DNA of 64,000 bases from Phoronis australis (taxonomy: Eukaryota; Phoronida; Phoronidae). Within the stretch, counting starts at the first letter, position 1. Each line of letters starts with the position of its first letter. This document shows positions 42,901 to 55,126 of this stretch, piece after piece. The stretch spans positions 62,001-126,000 of the forward strand of contig NMRA01000780.1 in NCBI GenBank assembly GCA_002633005.1, read 5' to 3'. The notes beneath the pieces were generated by a model. That model searched no databases. It was given only the letters and a program-made list of their open reading frames with translations, and was not told the DNA's origin. Position numbers and translations under genes: made by a program.

Positions 42901-45900
42901 CCATGTTGTAATTAGTCCTACGGTCAATGCACGATTTCAATCAAATGCCGGTAATTAAACACCTTAAATCGTTTCGCTTGATGCCTTGGCGCAGTTGGCT
43001 GCAGTCATATATCGGGAATGTCAATAATTAAAGCCCCACGCTTGACCAATTTATTATTCCTAACAAGTAAAATAAAACCACGATTGTTTCGACGAACTAT
43101 AGCTACACAAAAACAACCAGACTCGGTCAATCGGGCAAAATAATAATGCTTAACCGGTGGAATAAAAAGGAAGCTTTCGTTAAATATACAGTGTAGATGT
43201 ATTTCCGACAAAAACAGCCGGGCTTGAAAGATCAGTGAAACTATAACTGTCATGATTGCTTGTTCTTCGAATACCATCTTAAGTACCCGCAAAGATCACA
43301 CAGATGCGTAAACTCCAGACAGGTTTAACCGAGAAACGCTTGTTTTGGGATTATGTTGAAAGAGATATGTTCGTGAACAAAATTGACACACTGAAAAAAT
43401 AAATGAATTATGACGACACCAAAGCAAAAAATGTCTAGTTCCTAATTCGTCAGTGAACTTTTTACCTTTGAAATAGTCCATAGTAACATGCTTTGTTTCT
43501 CTGATGACGTACAATCACGAGTTCACATTTTACGTAATTGCCATCATGAATTTGAACGAAAACCCCCTGTTCATGCAAAATTAAAACGGCATTCATTTGA
43601 AACCCATCCTTTCTGCCAAAAGCATCACAATATGCTGATTTAAGCTATTACATGTATACTAACCGTTACAAAAATGGTTCCGTCTTTTTCCGTGCTCAGT
43701 AAGACCAGGCGTAATAAGTTTCAGGTCACCGAGAGAACGTTTCAGCCCAGTCTTATGTAACTTCAAGTCTCGCATCCGAAACTAATTCCTAGTTCCCAGA
43801 CACATTTATGCCTCCCAAACGGCAGTCTAAGGCAGAAGTAAAAATTGTTAAAATAATTCTGCTAGACAAATCCAACGAGTCAGTATCTCAATTGTCGAGG
43901 TTTGCCTCAGTGCCAGTCCTCATCTTGTCAGCTGTTTGGAATATTAAGCATGACAACACTGTGTGAGAAATCAAATCAAAATCAAATCTCTGTATTTATA
44001 GTCAGTTTGACAAATAGACAAACACTAGCCAAGGGCTAGTATCACCGACTGTATATGTAAATACAAGGATATATGACGAAAACAGTTGATTTCCCTTTCA
44101 GAGATCTACTGACAAATATACATACTGTGGTTCGTTTCGTCCGCGCGTATAGAGACAAGCACAGCGTCGTCCAATATAATCCCATCTTGCAGGAAATTAG
44201 TATATGATTATATTCCAGAGATCTCTTGGTGTGTGTTTGTTTACATAAAGTGCACTAGCCGCGATAAATAATTTGAGCTAAATGTTTGGGCTTGTCAAAA
44301 GTATTGGTTTAACATTGCAGCAGTCAACAGCAGAGACAGTTCTTGGTTATATTTTTTCTCCAACTTTTCAGGGTCGCTGGTATATGTATGGTTTTCCAGT
44401 CGCGTCAAGTCCATATCCATTATTATTTCAGCTGCATTTTGTTTAAAAGATTATCTTTAAGTTATTCTTTAAAAATTCTCTTGTTAGCTCGGCGTTGCAA
44501 AGAATTTGAGTCTACATTTAATACTTCATAAGCGAATTTAGTAAGGAACAGAACTCCCGCCATCACTTCCCGAGCATGACCAAAATAACCAAAAAAAGAA
44601 AGTGACGCGGACATGCCGTCGCTAATGTTTGTCCTTAGGAAATTGTGGTTTTAAGCGCGCGATGCCACTCCCGCCTCGTTCGGCACCACTGCAGACGATT
44701 TGCAGTCGTACTCAATACAAAAATCGGAACAGACCAGAGTTCAGAAGCTGCCTGACGAATATAGAACAGTTTAGCCAAAATCACGTGATCACATTTAAAA
44801 TACAAGGCACCGTATCGCGTAATCTCGCGAAGAGTTGCTTTTTAGCGTGGTCCGTAGAGGCACAAGTCAGTGCGTGCTGAGTGTTGTTGTTTTTAGCATC
44901 TGTTACTGTGAATACAAATTAGAAAACCTAGGTAGAGTTCAACAACCGATGACTTTCGACAAGACACGATTCGAAAATACTCGAGGGACTCAACCACTCA
45001 ATGAAGTGCATCGCATTAGGATAGGCGTGGTAAAAGCAAAAGTTACTGTTTGAATAGTTTGAATTCCTTGTAGACATCATGAATAAAATGACAGCCTTGA
45101 AATAAAAGGTTTCTAACTGTTCTTAATTAAACTCACGTCGTGCCATTGAACTGGAAACGTTACGGGAAAACATTCATGCCGAGCCGGTAATGCTGTTCGC
45201 GAACGATGCCACTACAAGTCAGATACGAATTGATGAGTTTGGGTGCGCCCTAATCCACATACACTGTATGCTGCCCACCCAAGCTTGTTTCCGATTTATG
45301 CCTTTTCGACGACCCCGAGTACTGAAAATTCATGAAAAGATAAATAAAATCCCAACAGAATTGATTAGCCGGGTTTGCTAAACCAAATTCTAATTGGAAA
45401 TACGGCGTAGGCAAGCTGTGTAAATATCACAACTGCCCAGCAGAAAAGTTTTGTGTCAAATTATGTTGAAAGTCACATTTTTACAGTGGCACTTAAAGGG
45501 ATCGATACAATGGCCGAGATATGTGATTTCCTGAGCCCAACCTCAGCGCGGAACAGAACCCACAACCGCGGTAGCTGTCTAACTCTCTGCTGGTGTAAGC
45601 TAAATCCCTTCAGATTGCATTAGTCTCAACTTGTTCCCTATTCAGATGCCGAAGTGATTTCTGTCCTTGCAAAGAACTCGGTTGTTTCCAGAGCCCATGC
45701 TCGTCTATAACAGGACACACGCGCATTGACAGGTCAACTTGCAGAGTATATTCTCAACCAATATCAGTATCTTTGGCAATACTCTAGTCAGCTCTACCAA
45801 ATCCAGAGCAAACGTGTAAGCACATATTTTGACAAAGGAACCTATCATTTGAGAGCAATTTCGTAACGGCAAGCGGACGAGACATAAATTGTTTTTTGAA

Positions 45901-48900
45901 ACGGAATTCAACCGGTGAAATGTATGAACTTGATATCACCATCTGTTTAGAAAACCCTGGCAAAGGCGAGAACTGGCAATCTGTAACAAAATCACGAATG
46001 TACGGCGAATTTTGTTGCTTTATGGATCTGGTCAAAGCTAATAACTTCAACTGAGAAGTGTGTTCCATTCAACAATAGTAAAAAAATGCGTTTATCTTTT
46101 CCGGTTGCAAACAGACAATGTCCCTCTGTGACGAGACAGAGAGTATAATATTAGTCAAATAAACAACGAGAAACAAATCGAATACTTTACCTGTTTCTAT
46201 TTTCGGTGTTCTGAGCTCAAGCACACTAATTTCTCACCTAATCCTTGGATCAGTTCAAGTGATCTGAGTCGAAAAAAATACACAACTCATTATTTAAGAA
46301 CAAAATTTCCGGACTGTCGCAAGCGTAGAGGTCGACTTTAACATTCAAAGCAACGTGCACTGGCAGGGTGCGGGGAGTCAACAGATTTCTGAAGGACAGT
46401 AGTCGCGGCATTCTCATATACTGTACCAACAGTCGCGGTTTTACTTGGCCCGTAAAACTTTGAGAAAATAAGTTAGGTCTACTTTACGAGTGCCCTGGGT
46501 CTGTTTCATGAAAAGTCAAAACTTCTGCCTTACGCTTTACACAATTCTTCAAGAAGTAAAAAAAATATTACTTGTGCAAAATTCCGGTCCCTGAGAACAT
46601 GCACCCAATATTGTTACTTGCTGAGATATTTCTAGAGTGTGATGCACTGGTACTTACCAGGTTAAACCTTTTTACCAATTGTGAAGTGCTAGCGTTACTC
46701 CACGTTCATATCACAGACCACTGGTGACGATAATAGGTGCATAGAGCGGTAAGTGCGTCTCATAATTACATGCACTTTTACTACTGAGGACATTACATGT
46801 GTTCTTGTAAAGCCCTCGCGACTTTATGAATTCCCCTTAAGTGGGTTTCACGGTGGGGATGTTAGATAATGCTGTTATGTTGAGTAAATACTCGTGAATT
46901 TTGTTCTCACTGGACTTCGAGAGGGAACTTTACCAGCACTTTAAGGTTAGGTACGACCGTATCGACATGCTTGTCCAGTTAGTAAATATCTGCAAAACAT
47001 TAACTGTATAAAAGTACACATTTTCTGAAAGTAGATTTTGATTTTCAACTTTACACCAGCAGCTTGCCATTAACTGGATCACATGACCACGCGTTTTTAG
47101 TAAATTTTAGCAACAAGCTTGCATTCATTTCATATCAAAACAACGACGCCAGTGCCATGGTTGGATTTCATTTGATGTAAATGCCTAAAATGAAATTCTG
47201 ATAACGGCTGCTGCACAAGCAGTTTTCTAAAATATAATGTCGTTTTAGTTCTATGCATCTTGAACTTTTAATAAAAAATCGCAAACGTCGACATAACTGC
47301 TATGTTCATGGCTTCTCAGGCAAAAATGGAACTCTTTTTGAGCAGGCCTATGATTTGAATAAAAGTGCATGCTGAGTGAAGGTTTCATGTGAATCTGAAC
47401 TACCATTTCTGACGTATGACTGTTCCGAGGTTAGCCAAATTTTCCCATTTTGCTGATGACCCAACTTACCTTAATAGCCGAGTCGTGAAAGGCAGGCCAT
47501 CGAAATCAATCACTTCACTAAAATAAAAACTCGACGCGACTGTCAATTGTGAAGGTTGACAGGCAGACAACCCGTAAGGCTAATGCCCTGAAGCTACACG
47601 CGTTGCAAAGTAAGGTTTGAAAAAACACCCGTTATACTATACATTCCATGATTAAATTTGAAGGCAATCAAAAGATTAACTTTCTGTCGGGATGAGTCAC
47701 GTGCGTGGCAGGTCAGGACTTCGAGGTTACCGGAACGTCAAACGCAGACACCGAAAGAAACTGAGCTTCGAATTTGAAATTTCTAAATCCAGATGTATAA
47801 ATCATAATTTCCGGTTACAAAGTCGGTGTATGATACAGGTAACTCAAATACTGACTGGCCAATTCGTGGTTAACTGGTGACAAATCTTTTCAGATGTTCG
47901 CATCATAACTTTGTCAGGAGACAGGTGTTAATTGTTTGATGATAGTTGGAACTAAAGATCAGCTTTGTTAGAATGTTATAAACATGATATATTCATTGAT
48001 AATACCGTGTCTGCTTTCAAATATAACTCACGAATTGAAAGATAACGAAACAAATTCTCACTTTAAATGTAACAATATGTGATAGTTGACACTCCAATAA
48101 ATGAGATGCCGGCATAAATTAACTATACATTGCTCGTATATTATTTGTCGCATATGCCCAATTTGAACCAAATACATAACTTTTACATCGAAAGTCATTT
48201 TTATCCTATTCTAAGGTGGCAATTTTGATATCTTTTTCCATTTTATTAGTAGATTTGAACAATGTATTAACCTATGGGGACTGGGGTGGATACAGAATGA
48301 AGTTCAGTGTTCGATGCTCCAATCATGAGAATTTTGCTGACATTTGTTTGGATAACATTAGATGGTCGACGTGTAGGTTGTACAATTAAGCAGCTATTTC
48401 CCTCAACAGTTGTGGGAAAGGGCAATGTTTTGTCTTTTTATCAGATAAATGGGTGCACGTGAATTGCGCTACAAACAACTAGTAGAAATTCTGGCGTGGC
48501 GACGGAGTCGGACCGGGGACACGATGTGGCCTCATATAGCTAACCTCGGTCTCGCAGCGTATAGTTACTTTTAGTTGGACACGCTTTTGATTGAGATGAG
48601 AGCCTATTCTGAATTATCAGTTGTAAGAACACTTCGACAGGGAATTTACCAGAATTACATTTTGACGGCAGCGGTCACCGCGTTTAGGAACAAATGTCAT
48701 GCGACTCTCTGGCTTATCACACAAAGTGAAAAATGAAACAACAAACCTCTTGTACAAACCCACGTTATAACTTACCTTGATCAGTCCCTAGCAATTACTG
48801 AGTTATCCTTAGATATAAAACCAATTCTGGACTGGTCTAAACGTTAAGTGAAGACACCAGTCGACTGCGGCCTCTCAAAGCCTCTTAACGTCTGAACAAC

Positions 48901-50547
48901 TCGCTCAAATAGGTTTAATGAGGGTAAGCTTCACAATGTATCTGCTCACCTCTGAAGGGTAGAAGGGCGTGCCAGAGGCAAGCATTCAAATAGTAGTCTT
49001 GAGTCTGCTTAAATTTCTTAAAGTACCACAAAATAACAAAGGGGTCCTGCGTCGCACCGCAATCTCAAGGATGTACAACAACAGATGTTAGGCCTATTCC
49101 CTAGTTCGCTTTGTGGAGGCAAAATAGGTGAACGTACATTACATGTGTTCAGGCATGTATACTTCAGTCCAGGACAGGAGAATAAGCTGTTTCTATTTAT
49201 TTTGGTATAATTGGTTTGATAAACATGTTCCTTGTGCGTGTTTAAAACTTACTTTACACGGATTTTGATGGACCGACCGATTCCAAAACCGTTAAAATTC
49301 TTCATCAACACCTTGTTATAAGCTTGAGCCATATTTTATAACAAAATATGGCCACTTAAAATGTAACATTATACCACAACGGCGTGAACATCTCCCTCAC
49401 TTTGATGCGTCATTGGAGTGAATTGAAGGCAGTTGTGTGTTTATACACTAAAATATTCATGAATTAAAATGGATAAATCTACATTTTACACTGTTCGTTT
49501 TTATCAATCAAAGACATCAAAATACTCACAGTTAATGTCAGGGTACACAAGCTTTCACGATCAGCAGTTTCAGCAGCAGAATGATGTTCCGCTAATCGGC
49601 GTTGGTGGAGTAATAAAACAGTCGTGGCGGAAATTCCTCGACATGCATTTCTAATTACCGCTCTAACAGACGGGTGCAAAGTCGAACAGAATCAGACCAA
49701 GCTACATCGGGTGCACGCTTTCCTTGGTTTGAACCCGAAAGTGGGCTCTATTGCAAGAAATTGGGAACATGTCAATAAAGATTTAAATTCCGAGGGTACT
49801 TCCATAGAGAAGATACATAAGGGGGGTGCCACTCAGGATGGTATTTCACTATCAGATTTTTTTTCGGGAATGTGGTGCATTTTCTCAGCTGAAAACGTTC
49901 TCCAACAAGGTTTAAGTTGGAATTCGCCTCTACAGACGGGTTCCACTGGTCGAGTCACGGTGCCTGGTCAACCGAAACAATCCGTGGCAATCCCGCTATG
50001 TACATGTACTCATGTCTTTTTTATATTGTTTCATGTCATGGGTTAAAATTCAACTGTTCCTATGAAATGATCAGACCTGGAATGAACCCATTAGTATATA
50101 GGGTCGGTGTTTCTCGAAAAAAACTCCTCTGGACCACTAAACCTCCCGATGGCTTTTCCATAATACTCCCTACACATGGGTCCCCTTAATTTTCAAGTCA
50201 ACTCTTAAAATGGCTCAGGCTGCACTCCTCACACCCTGTCAAAATGTGACACGTGCGCTCCCTTCAGGTCAAGTTTCAAACGACTCCAACGACGGTACCC
50301 AGAACAACGAGGTAATTAAATTGCTAGTATGGGACTCAACCCCTAACCAAAGTATTGAAGTATAACATTCATTCGCACACTAAACACGTGGTCCTGGAGT
50401 TAACATGCAGGCCTAGATCTCTGCTGGTTACTAGGCCTACACGGGATTAGCAAAAAGCATGAAATTATTTCACAATATCGTTGATCAAAAGCATTGTCAA
50501 GTTACCGTTTATGCTTTTGAGATGTACTTCATTATTGCTGTTTCACT
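39974..50547. other. Long gene-poor stretch
   Basis: About 10.6 kb in which I could not support any gene. A 113-codon frame at 40277-40618 (minus) begins with a hydrophobic segment but shows no family motif. Overlapping frames at 49624-50189 (plus) have mixed composition and no recognisable domain. A CTCF-like aggtggcg occurs in isolation near 37143 and in reverse near 41665. A weak tRNA-like patch lies near 48490-48560. Confidence 0.5.
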
Positions 50548-50935
50548 GGACTTCAAAACCTCTTGCCTGGACTTCAACTGAGACCAGCTGGCAGGACTGC
50601 AAAACCCCGGCAATGACCGGTGCTCTAACAATAATTGTGCTTGTTCGAACCTCAAAACGCGATGTCCGGAACCTCAAAACCAGATGGCAGCACCAGCCCT
50701 CAAAAATGTTTGGCCGGACATCAAAACAGGTTGGCCGGTGCTCAAACACAATGGCCGAACAAATCATCGGCCAACTGGTTATATCACAGACCATCGTGTT
50801 TTGCATCCAGCCAATTAGTTTTTTGGGTAAATCAGGCCATCGCATTTTAAAGTCCGGACATCACGTTTGATCACCGCGCAGCCATTTGGTTTTGCAGTCC
50901 ATGCAGCCGACTGGTTTTGAAGTCGGGGCAAGTGG
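50548..50935. repeat. Short-unit array that changes orientation
   Basis: The left half contains degenerate units built on tcaaaac..g.tggccgg (tcaaaa at 50652, 50674, 50700, 50721 and tcaaac at 50742, spaced 21-26 bases). The right half carries the reverse complement of the same unit (for example gccgactggttttgaagtc at 50902-50920 and gccatttggttttgcagtcc at 50881-50900). The whole is therefore an inverted array that could form an extended hairpin. Confidence 0.7.
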
Positions 50936-52219
50936 CTTAGTCCGACTACTTGCTGATTCTCTCTTTGAATATACAAAACGGTTCTTTTTCGAACTATTTT
51001 TGAGCGGACTCGCAAAATGCCGCACGGATTCCTCGGCATTTTGTTTCAGTAACTGTTCTTGGTGAACTGTGCTTGCCAGTGCCGGATGGTCTCGCAGCCT
51101 TATGACTGACGTCGCAGGCTTCGATCAGCTCGGCTATGTCCGCCAACGTCCGCCTCAACCGATTTTAACAAATTTGGTGCAGGAGAAAGAGTTCGTCGAT
51201 TGCTAATTACTATTAAGTCAATGACTTTTATTTAAAATCGATCGAGGCGGACGATGACGGAAATGGCCGAGTTTATCAAAGCCTGAGTCAATCACGAGGC
51301 TCACCAAAAACTCACCACTGTGTCGTCTGTTGAAGTTTGCGGCACTNTCTCTAGCGACCAAATTGAGGGAAGTAAGCTACAGCTCCATATCAACATCATA
51401 ATACACGCTGGTATTTCTTAGGTGACACTGAACACTACGGCCGCAGCCAATTTGCAGAGCCAAAATATTGAAATTTTGGGGTAGGCCAGGCTTCGGGGTG
51501 TTTTTAAGTAGATGATGCACGTAAGCTCAGTGAATGGTTTATTTGTATTTGTGAACACGCTGGGAATGAGAGAACACCACTTGCTTGGCTGTAGCTACAC
51601 GGGCTTTCTGCTGTATTTAGGCATAGCCGAATAGCGACTGAAAAATTGGCTGAGATTTTAGGTAACCCTCAAACAAGCCAGAATTGCAAAAAAATAGTAG
51701 ATTGAAAGTACTTTTGAACCACGTTTTTGGAATCTGTAAGAAATTTGGTTTCAGAATCTAATGTTGGCTTACGTCCGTTCTTCGGCAGGGAAGTGGTGCT
51801 TTGGGGTGAAAAATGGCGATTTTATGTTTTTGCTCCTTTTTATTAGCCTAACTTCCTTTTCAGTAGGAGTGAAAGAGCCAAAAAATACAAGACACAATAA
51901 ACTTTCTGTGCTCATCTGAAGGGTGTTTGAAGTGGAGAGACCCTAAACACGTCATTCCTTGCAGAGATAGTGAAAAATAGGTGACAAGTCCAGTGAGATC
52001 TACTCTGTGTCCCCTTACGTAGTAAATGACGTATGATGATTGGGTCACCAGGATTTGTCATCCGTACATAAAAAATTCAAAACGCCATTTTTTAAGTTAT
52101 CCCCACAATAGTTAGCCTACCTTTCATGTCATTATTGGGAATCAGGTCTTTTTTACACTTGTATGTGACCAGTATATTGCTTCCGGGAAGCCTAAAAAGG
52201 CAAATAAGGAAATCACACA
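50936..52219. other. Unassigned stretch
   Basis: AT-rich DNA with one N at 51347 and no visible flanking duplication. No gene or clear repeat recognised. Confidence 0.45.
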
Positions 52220-53280
52220 AAACAAACGTAAAGTTACCAACCATTCCATCTTTGTATGAACAAGAGCAAATAACTTGCCACTTGGAGGAGCAGCGGTGGT
52301 CACGTTCACAAGAGTACACTGGCCAAGTTGCCAAAGGATCTTGAAAGATGCTTAGGAGCAGCTTGGCGGATACAGAGGCAGACGACGAAAACAGACTCGA
52401 AAATAATAAAAACCGTTACTAGGTGGCGCAGAATACGTGGACTCCATCGCAAAATGAAAAGGTGCTGTCGTCTTCATAATAGCAAATCGTTTGTCAAATT
52501 TATTGAAAAACAGTCGATAAGTTCTGAAGAAACAGAGGCTAACATTAAAGTTCAATTTTCGAATAAGGGGCAGTCAGCGGTAGTTAGAGCTGTCTCACAG
52601 TCGTGGGCAGACGTTGACAAATTTCATTAATATTTTAAGGAAGGTACGGCAGTGGACGCAGGAATGACAAAATCACAAACAGGGGGCGCCACAGTTGTCA
52701 GACCCGTCCGACATGGTCTTGTCATGAAGAACGCATCTTAAAACAATGAATATGATACTAGGAGGCGTAGAAGACGCCGAATCCTTCCGAAAATGAAAAG
52801 ACACAATTGTACCCATAATAGAAACTTGTTTGCCAAAGCTCCTTCAATGACGGACATTTTTGTTCTAGAAACTCGTCATCTTCTGTTGTCAGCTCCATGG
52901 GAACATAACTTCCAAACTTAACAAAGGTCCTGCAAATGGTTAAGGAGATATAGCCGCGGCTATTCGGGGTCGCCAGAGAGGCCGATTTTTCTTCGAAAAT
53001 CAACTTCATCAGAAACACATCTGCCAACTGTCATAATTATTATTCGAGCAGCTTTGTGGTTTAAACAAGCAACCGTCCAAGGATTCGAAAATTCAAAACA
53101 ATGACATACGTGTAAAAAATAAAGTTGCCACTAGGGAGCACCCCGGTGCCAAATCAGTCCGAGATTCGTCATTTGTTGTCTGCTTCATAGGATCACATCT
53201 ACCAATTAAATCACATGAAGGTTCTGCAGGTGGCTTACCGTATACAGCAGTGGATGAAGAACTCCCATACAGAGATGACG
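52220..53280 (+). repeat. Cluster of dispersed repeat units carrying CTCF-core-like motifs
   Basis: At least four diverged units with the shared order of gene-free blocks 'actaggtggcg..', 'aaaatgaaaag', 'cataatagcaa', 'tttg(t/c)caaa'. Each carries a motif close to the CTCF core: ccacttggaggagcagc (52278), ttactaggtggcgcag (52416), acagggggcgccacag (52679), atactaggaggcgtag (52755), gccactagggagcac (53127). The same unit recurs at 62930-63440. Open frames through here are by-products of the repeat. Confidence 0.65.
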
Positions 53281-53583
53281 GTAAAAAACATAAATATGCA
53301 CTAATGTGCGTGAATTTAAAATGTAAACCTCCAGTGATAGAGCTGATATGATACGGTCGATTTTACCAGATCAACAGGTGTGACGTGAACCATTATGTTA
53401 TTGTGAAACGTGCACTTCTGGGACTCGGACAACAGCAATGACAGTAATTCAGACAGCAACTCTATCAACAGTTTTATAACTAAGAACGATGTAAAAAGTG
53501 AAAAGACATTATGAATAACAGCACCAACAACAAGTAACGAAACATCAGATATATACATCTCTTGCCTTAATACTAGTACACTA

Positions 53584-53828
53584 TTACCTAGTTAACCCCG
53601 CCTCTATCGACAGCTCTGGAGGTCTGACGGGCCGCTCCGTCATCGGTAGGGTTTCGTCCAGTTGATCGATCTGTCTATAGGCTATGCCAGAATCTTCTAA
53701 AGGTGCCAAGTGAGGAAGAATCCGTCGCGCCTTATCAAGCTGGTTGTTGTTCAAAAAGTGGTTAACCATCCATTGGTGAAAAAACGGCAGCCCCATGTGG
53801 TAGCAATTCTTTTGTACCAAATGATCAA
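53584..53828 (-). CDS. Terminal exon of an unidentified gene (helical-repeat-like)
   Basis: After the acceptor CTGCTTACAG the frame reads DHLVQKNCYHMGLPFFHQWM, then NNNQLDKARRILPHLAPLED, then ERPVRPPELS and a stop: 80 complete codons plus a split one (phase 1). Amino-acid usage is protein-like, and the Q-L-D-K-A-R-R-I-L stretch looks like a helix of TPR or PPR type repeats. A donor-like AG|GTAATA overlaps the stop, so the exon could also be internal. I do not recognise the family. The upstream exons should lie on the minus strand between 53.8 and 57 kb; one candidate is 55048-55126. Confidence 0.5.
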
Positions 53829-54026
53829 CTGTAAGCAGAAATGATTAATTCTGAAAACATTTAAGTTGTTGTTATTGAAATGTCAGCAACTTTGAAATAT
53901 GGCGATTTGGCAGTCTGAAGATCTTGATAAGACCTAAATTGTAACTATATACCCTCTTTAAAACGCAAGTCCGTTGTTAGGAGCGACAAACATAGCATGA
54001 ACATTCATAGTGTCGAAATCCTGTAA

Positions 54027-54132
54027 CATGGGCGACGCACCATATAGCCCCCCACTTTTTCCATAGGCCATGCACCACAGGTGAGCTGGGAGGGCTTTAG
54101 CCCGCATTTTTTTCAGTGCTGCGCCGCCCACG
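54027..54132 (+). mobile_element. MITE-like element, GGGCGGCGC family (copy 4)
   Basis: Begins catgggcgacgcaccat and ends gctgcgccgcccacg. Internal gggctttagcccgc and ttttttcagtg match the related copies. Confidence 0.6.
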
Positions 54133-54666
54133 TGTAAAGGGTCATTTGACGTTTTTCAATTGTTGTCAATTAACGTGATTCAGTTTAATAAAGTGATACT
54201 TAATTGCTTATTGTCGCTTTTAATAATAGACTACGAGCTGAGAGCACCATCGTTCGCCAGTTTTTCTCGTAACGAGACAGAACACATGTTTATTTCCGGA
54301 CTAACAGTACAGGTCTTCGTTCTTAAACAACCTGAGGCTGCTATTACGCGATCATCCGATATTCAAGTTTTTACGTCCCGTTGGCACTCCTTATGCTCTT
54401 GAATATTTGGTAGTTGTCTAAACCCCTGTATACACACCACACTTTTTCGTATGCGACTTTTCGTATGCTTAAAAAGGTGCGTGTAAGTAGATATTCCAAC
54501 AAAAATTTTTGCTGGTGACGTGACTCATACCCGAAACTTCAAGTTCATATGACGACAATCGAGAAGGATTTCAAATAATCTTAAGAAAAACTCCAGAGAC
54601 CTGTTAAGTGCCAGAAACTTACCAGGATGCATGAAAATTTCACTTTTTGGCTACAAAAACAAAAAA

Positions 54667-54797
54667 TGTCTTACACGGGAGGGGGTCAACCCTCCTTCTG
54701 ACCACCCCCGCTCGGCGCCACGCGCCTCGGATTCGACCTTTGCGGGAAGTGCTAAACCCCCCCCCCCTTACTGAAAACGTAGATCCGCCACTGCAGT
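54667..54797 (+). repeat. G/C-tract repeat ending in the F3-type terminus
   Basis: Starts ggagggggtcaaccctcc and ends in a C-tract followed by gtagatccgccactgcag, a terminus shared with the F3 elements. The interior differs, so this is a relative rather than a further copy. Confidence 0.45.
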
Positions 54798-55047
54798 TAG
54801 TAAAAGACTCTCTAAATATATTACACAGACCTATTTGTTAGTATTCCAATATCTATCGTCAACCAATATATGTGTTATATCAAATCGCACTGTCACTGTC
54901 TACATAACCATATTGGCGACGAGGATAAAGAACTACTTTCATAGTAATGGTTCAACATTTTTACGTGCCTGTACCGAACGAACTTTGGGACAATAAAATA
55001 TCACTTTCTGCGCAAATAGCGTCGCTTGGGTGAGATTCTCAACTTAC

Positions 55048-55126
55048 CAATAATTCTTATATTGCTTTCCTCTAAAATCGTACAATATCATGAGTTTTGA
55101 TTCAGGGATACGTTTGAATCCATGCA
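55048..55126 (-). CDS. Candidate internal exon, unidentified
   Basis: Bounded on the minus strand by TTTTCTAG and TTATTG|GTAAGT, both good splice sites. The open frame between them reads HGFKRIPESKLMILYDFRGK then QYKNYW (phase 1 in, phase 2 out). It could belong to the same gene as the exon at 53584-53828, but the phases do not join directly, so at least one exon would be missing. Evidence is only splice context and protein-like composition. Confidence 0.3.

Noticed and set aside
48490-48560. Possible tRNA on the minus strand (ggtccgactcc box B-like)
   Set aside because: Box A is poor and the stems do not pair; at best a decayed SINE.
49624-50189. Two overlapping plus-strand frames (140 and 90 codons)
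   Set aside because: No recognisable domain, no splice support, and overlapping frames are equally open.
50548-50935. CRISPR-like array
   Set aside because: Units are degenerate, contain no constant repeat with unique spacers, change orientation, and the DNA is animal nuclear.
52328-53027. Open frames of 89-100 codons
   Set aside because: They lie within the dispersed repeat carrying CTCF-like motifs and are not conserved between its copies.
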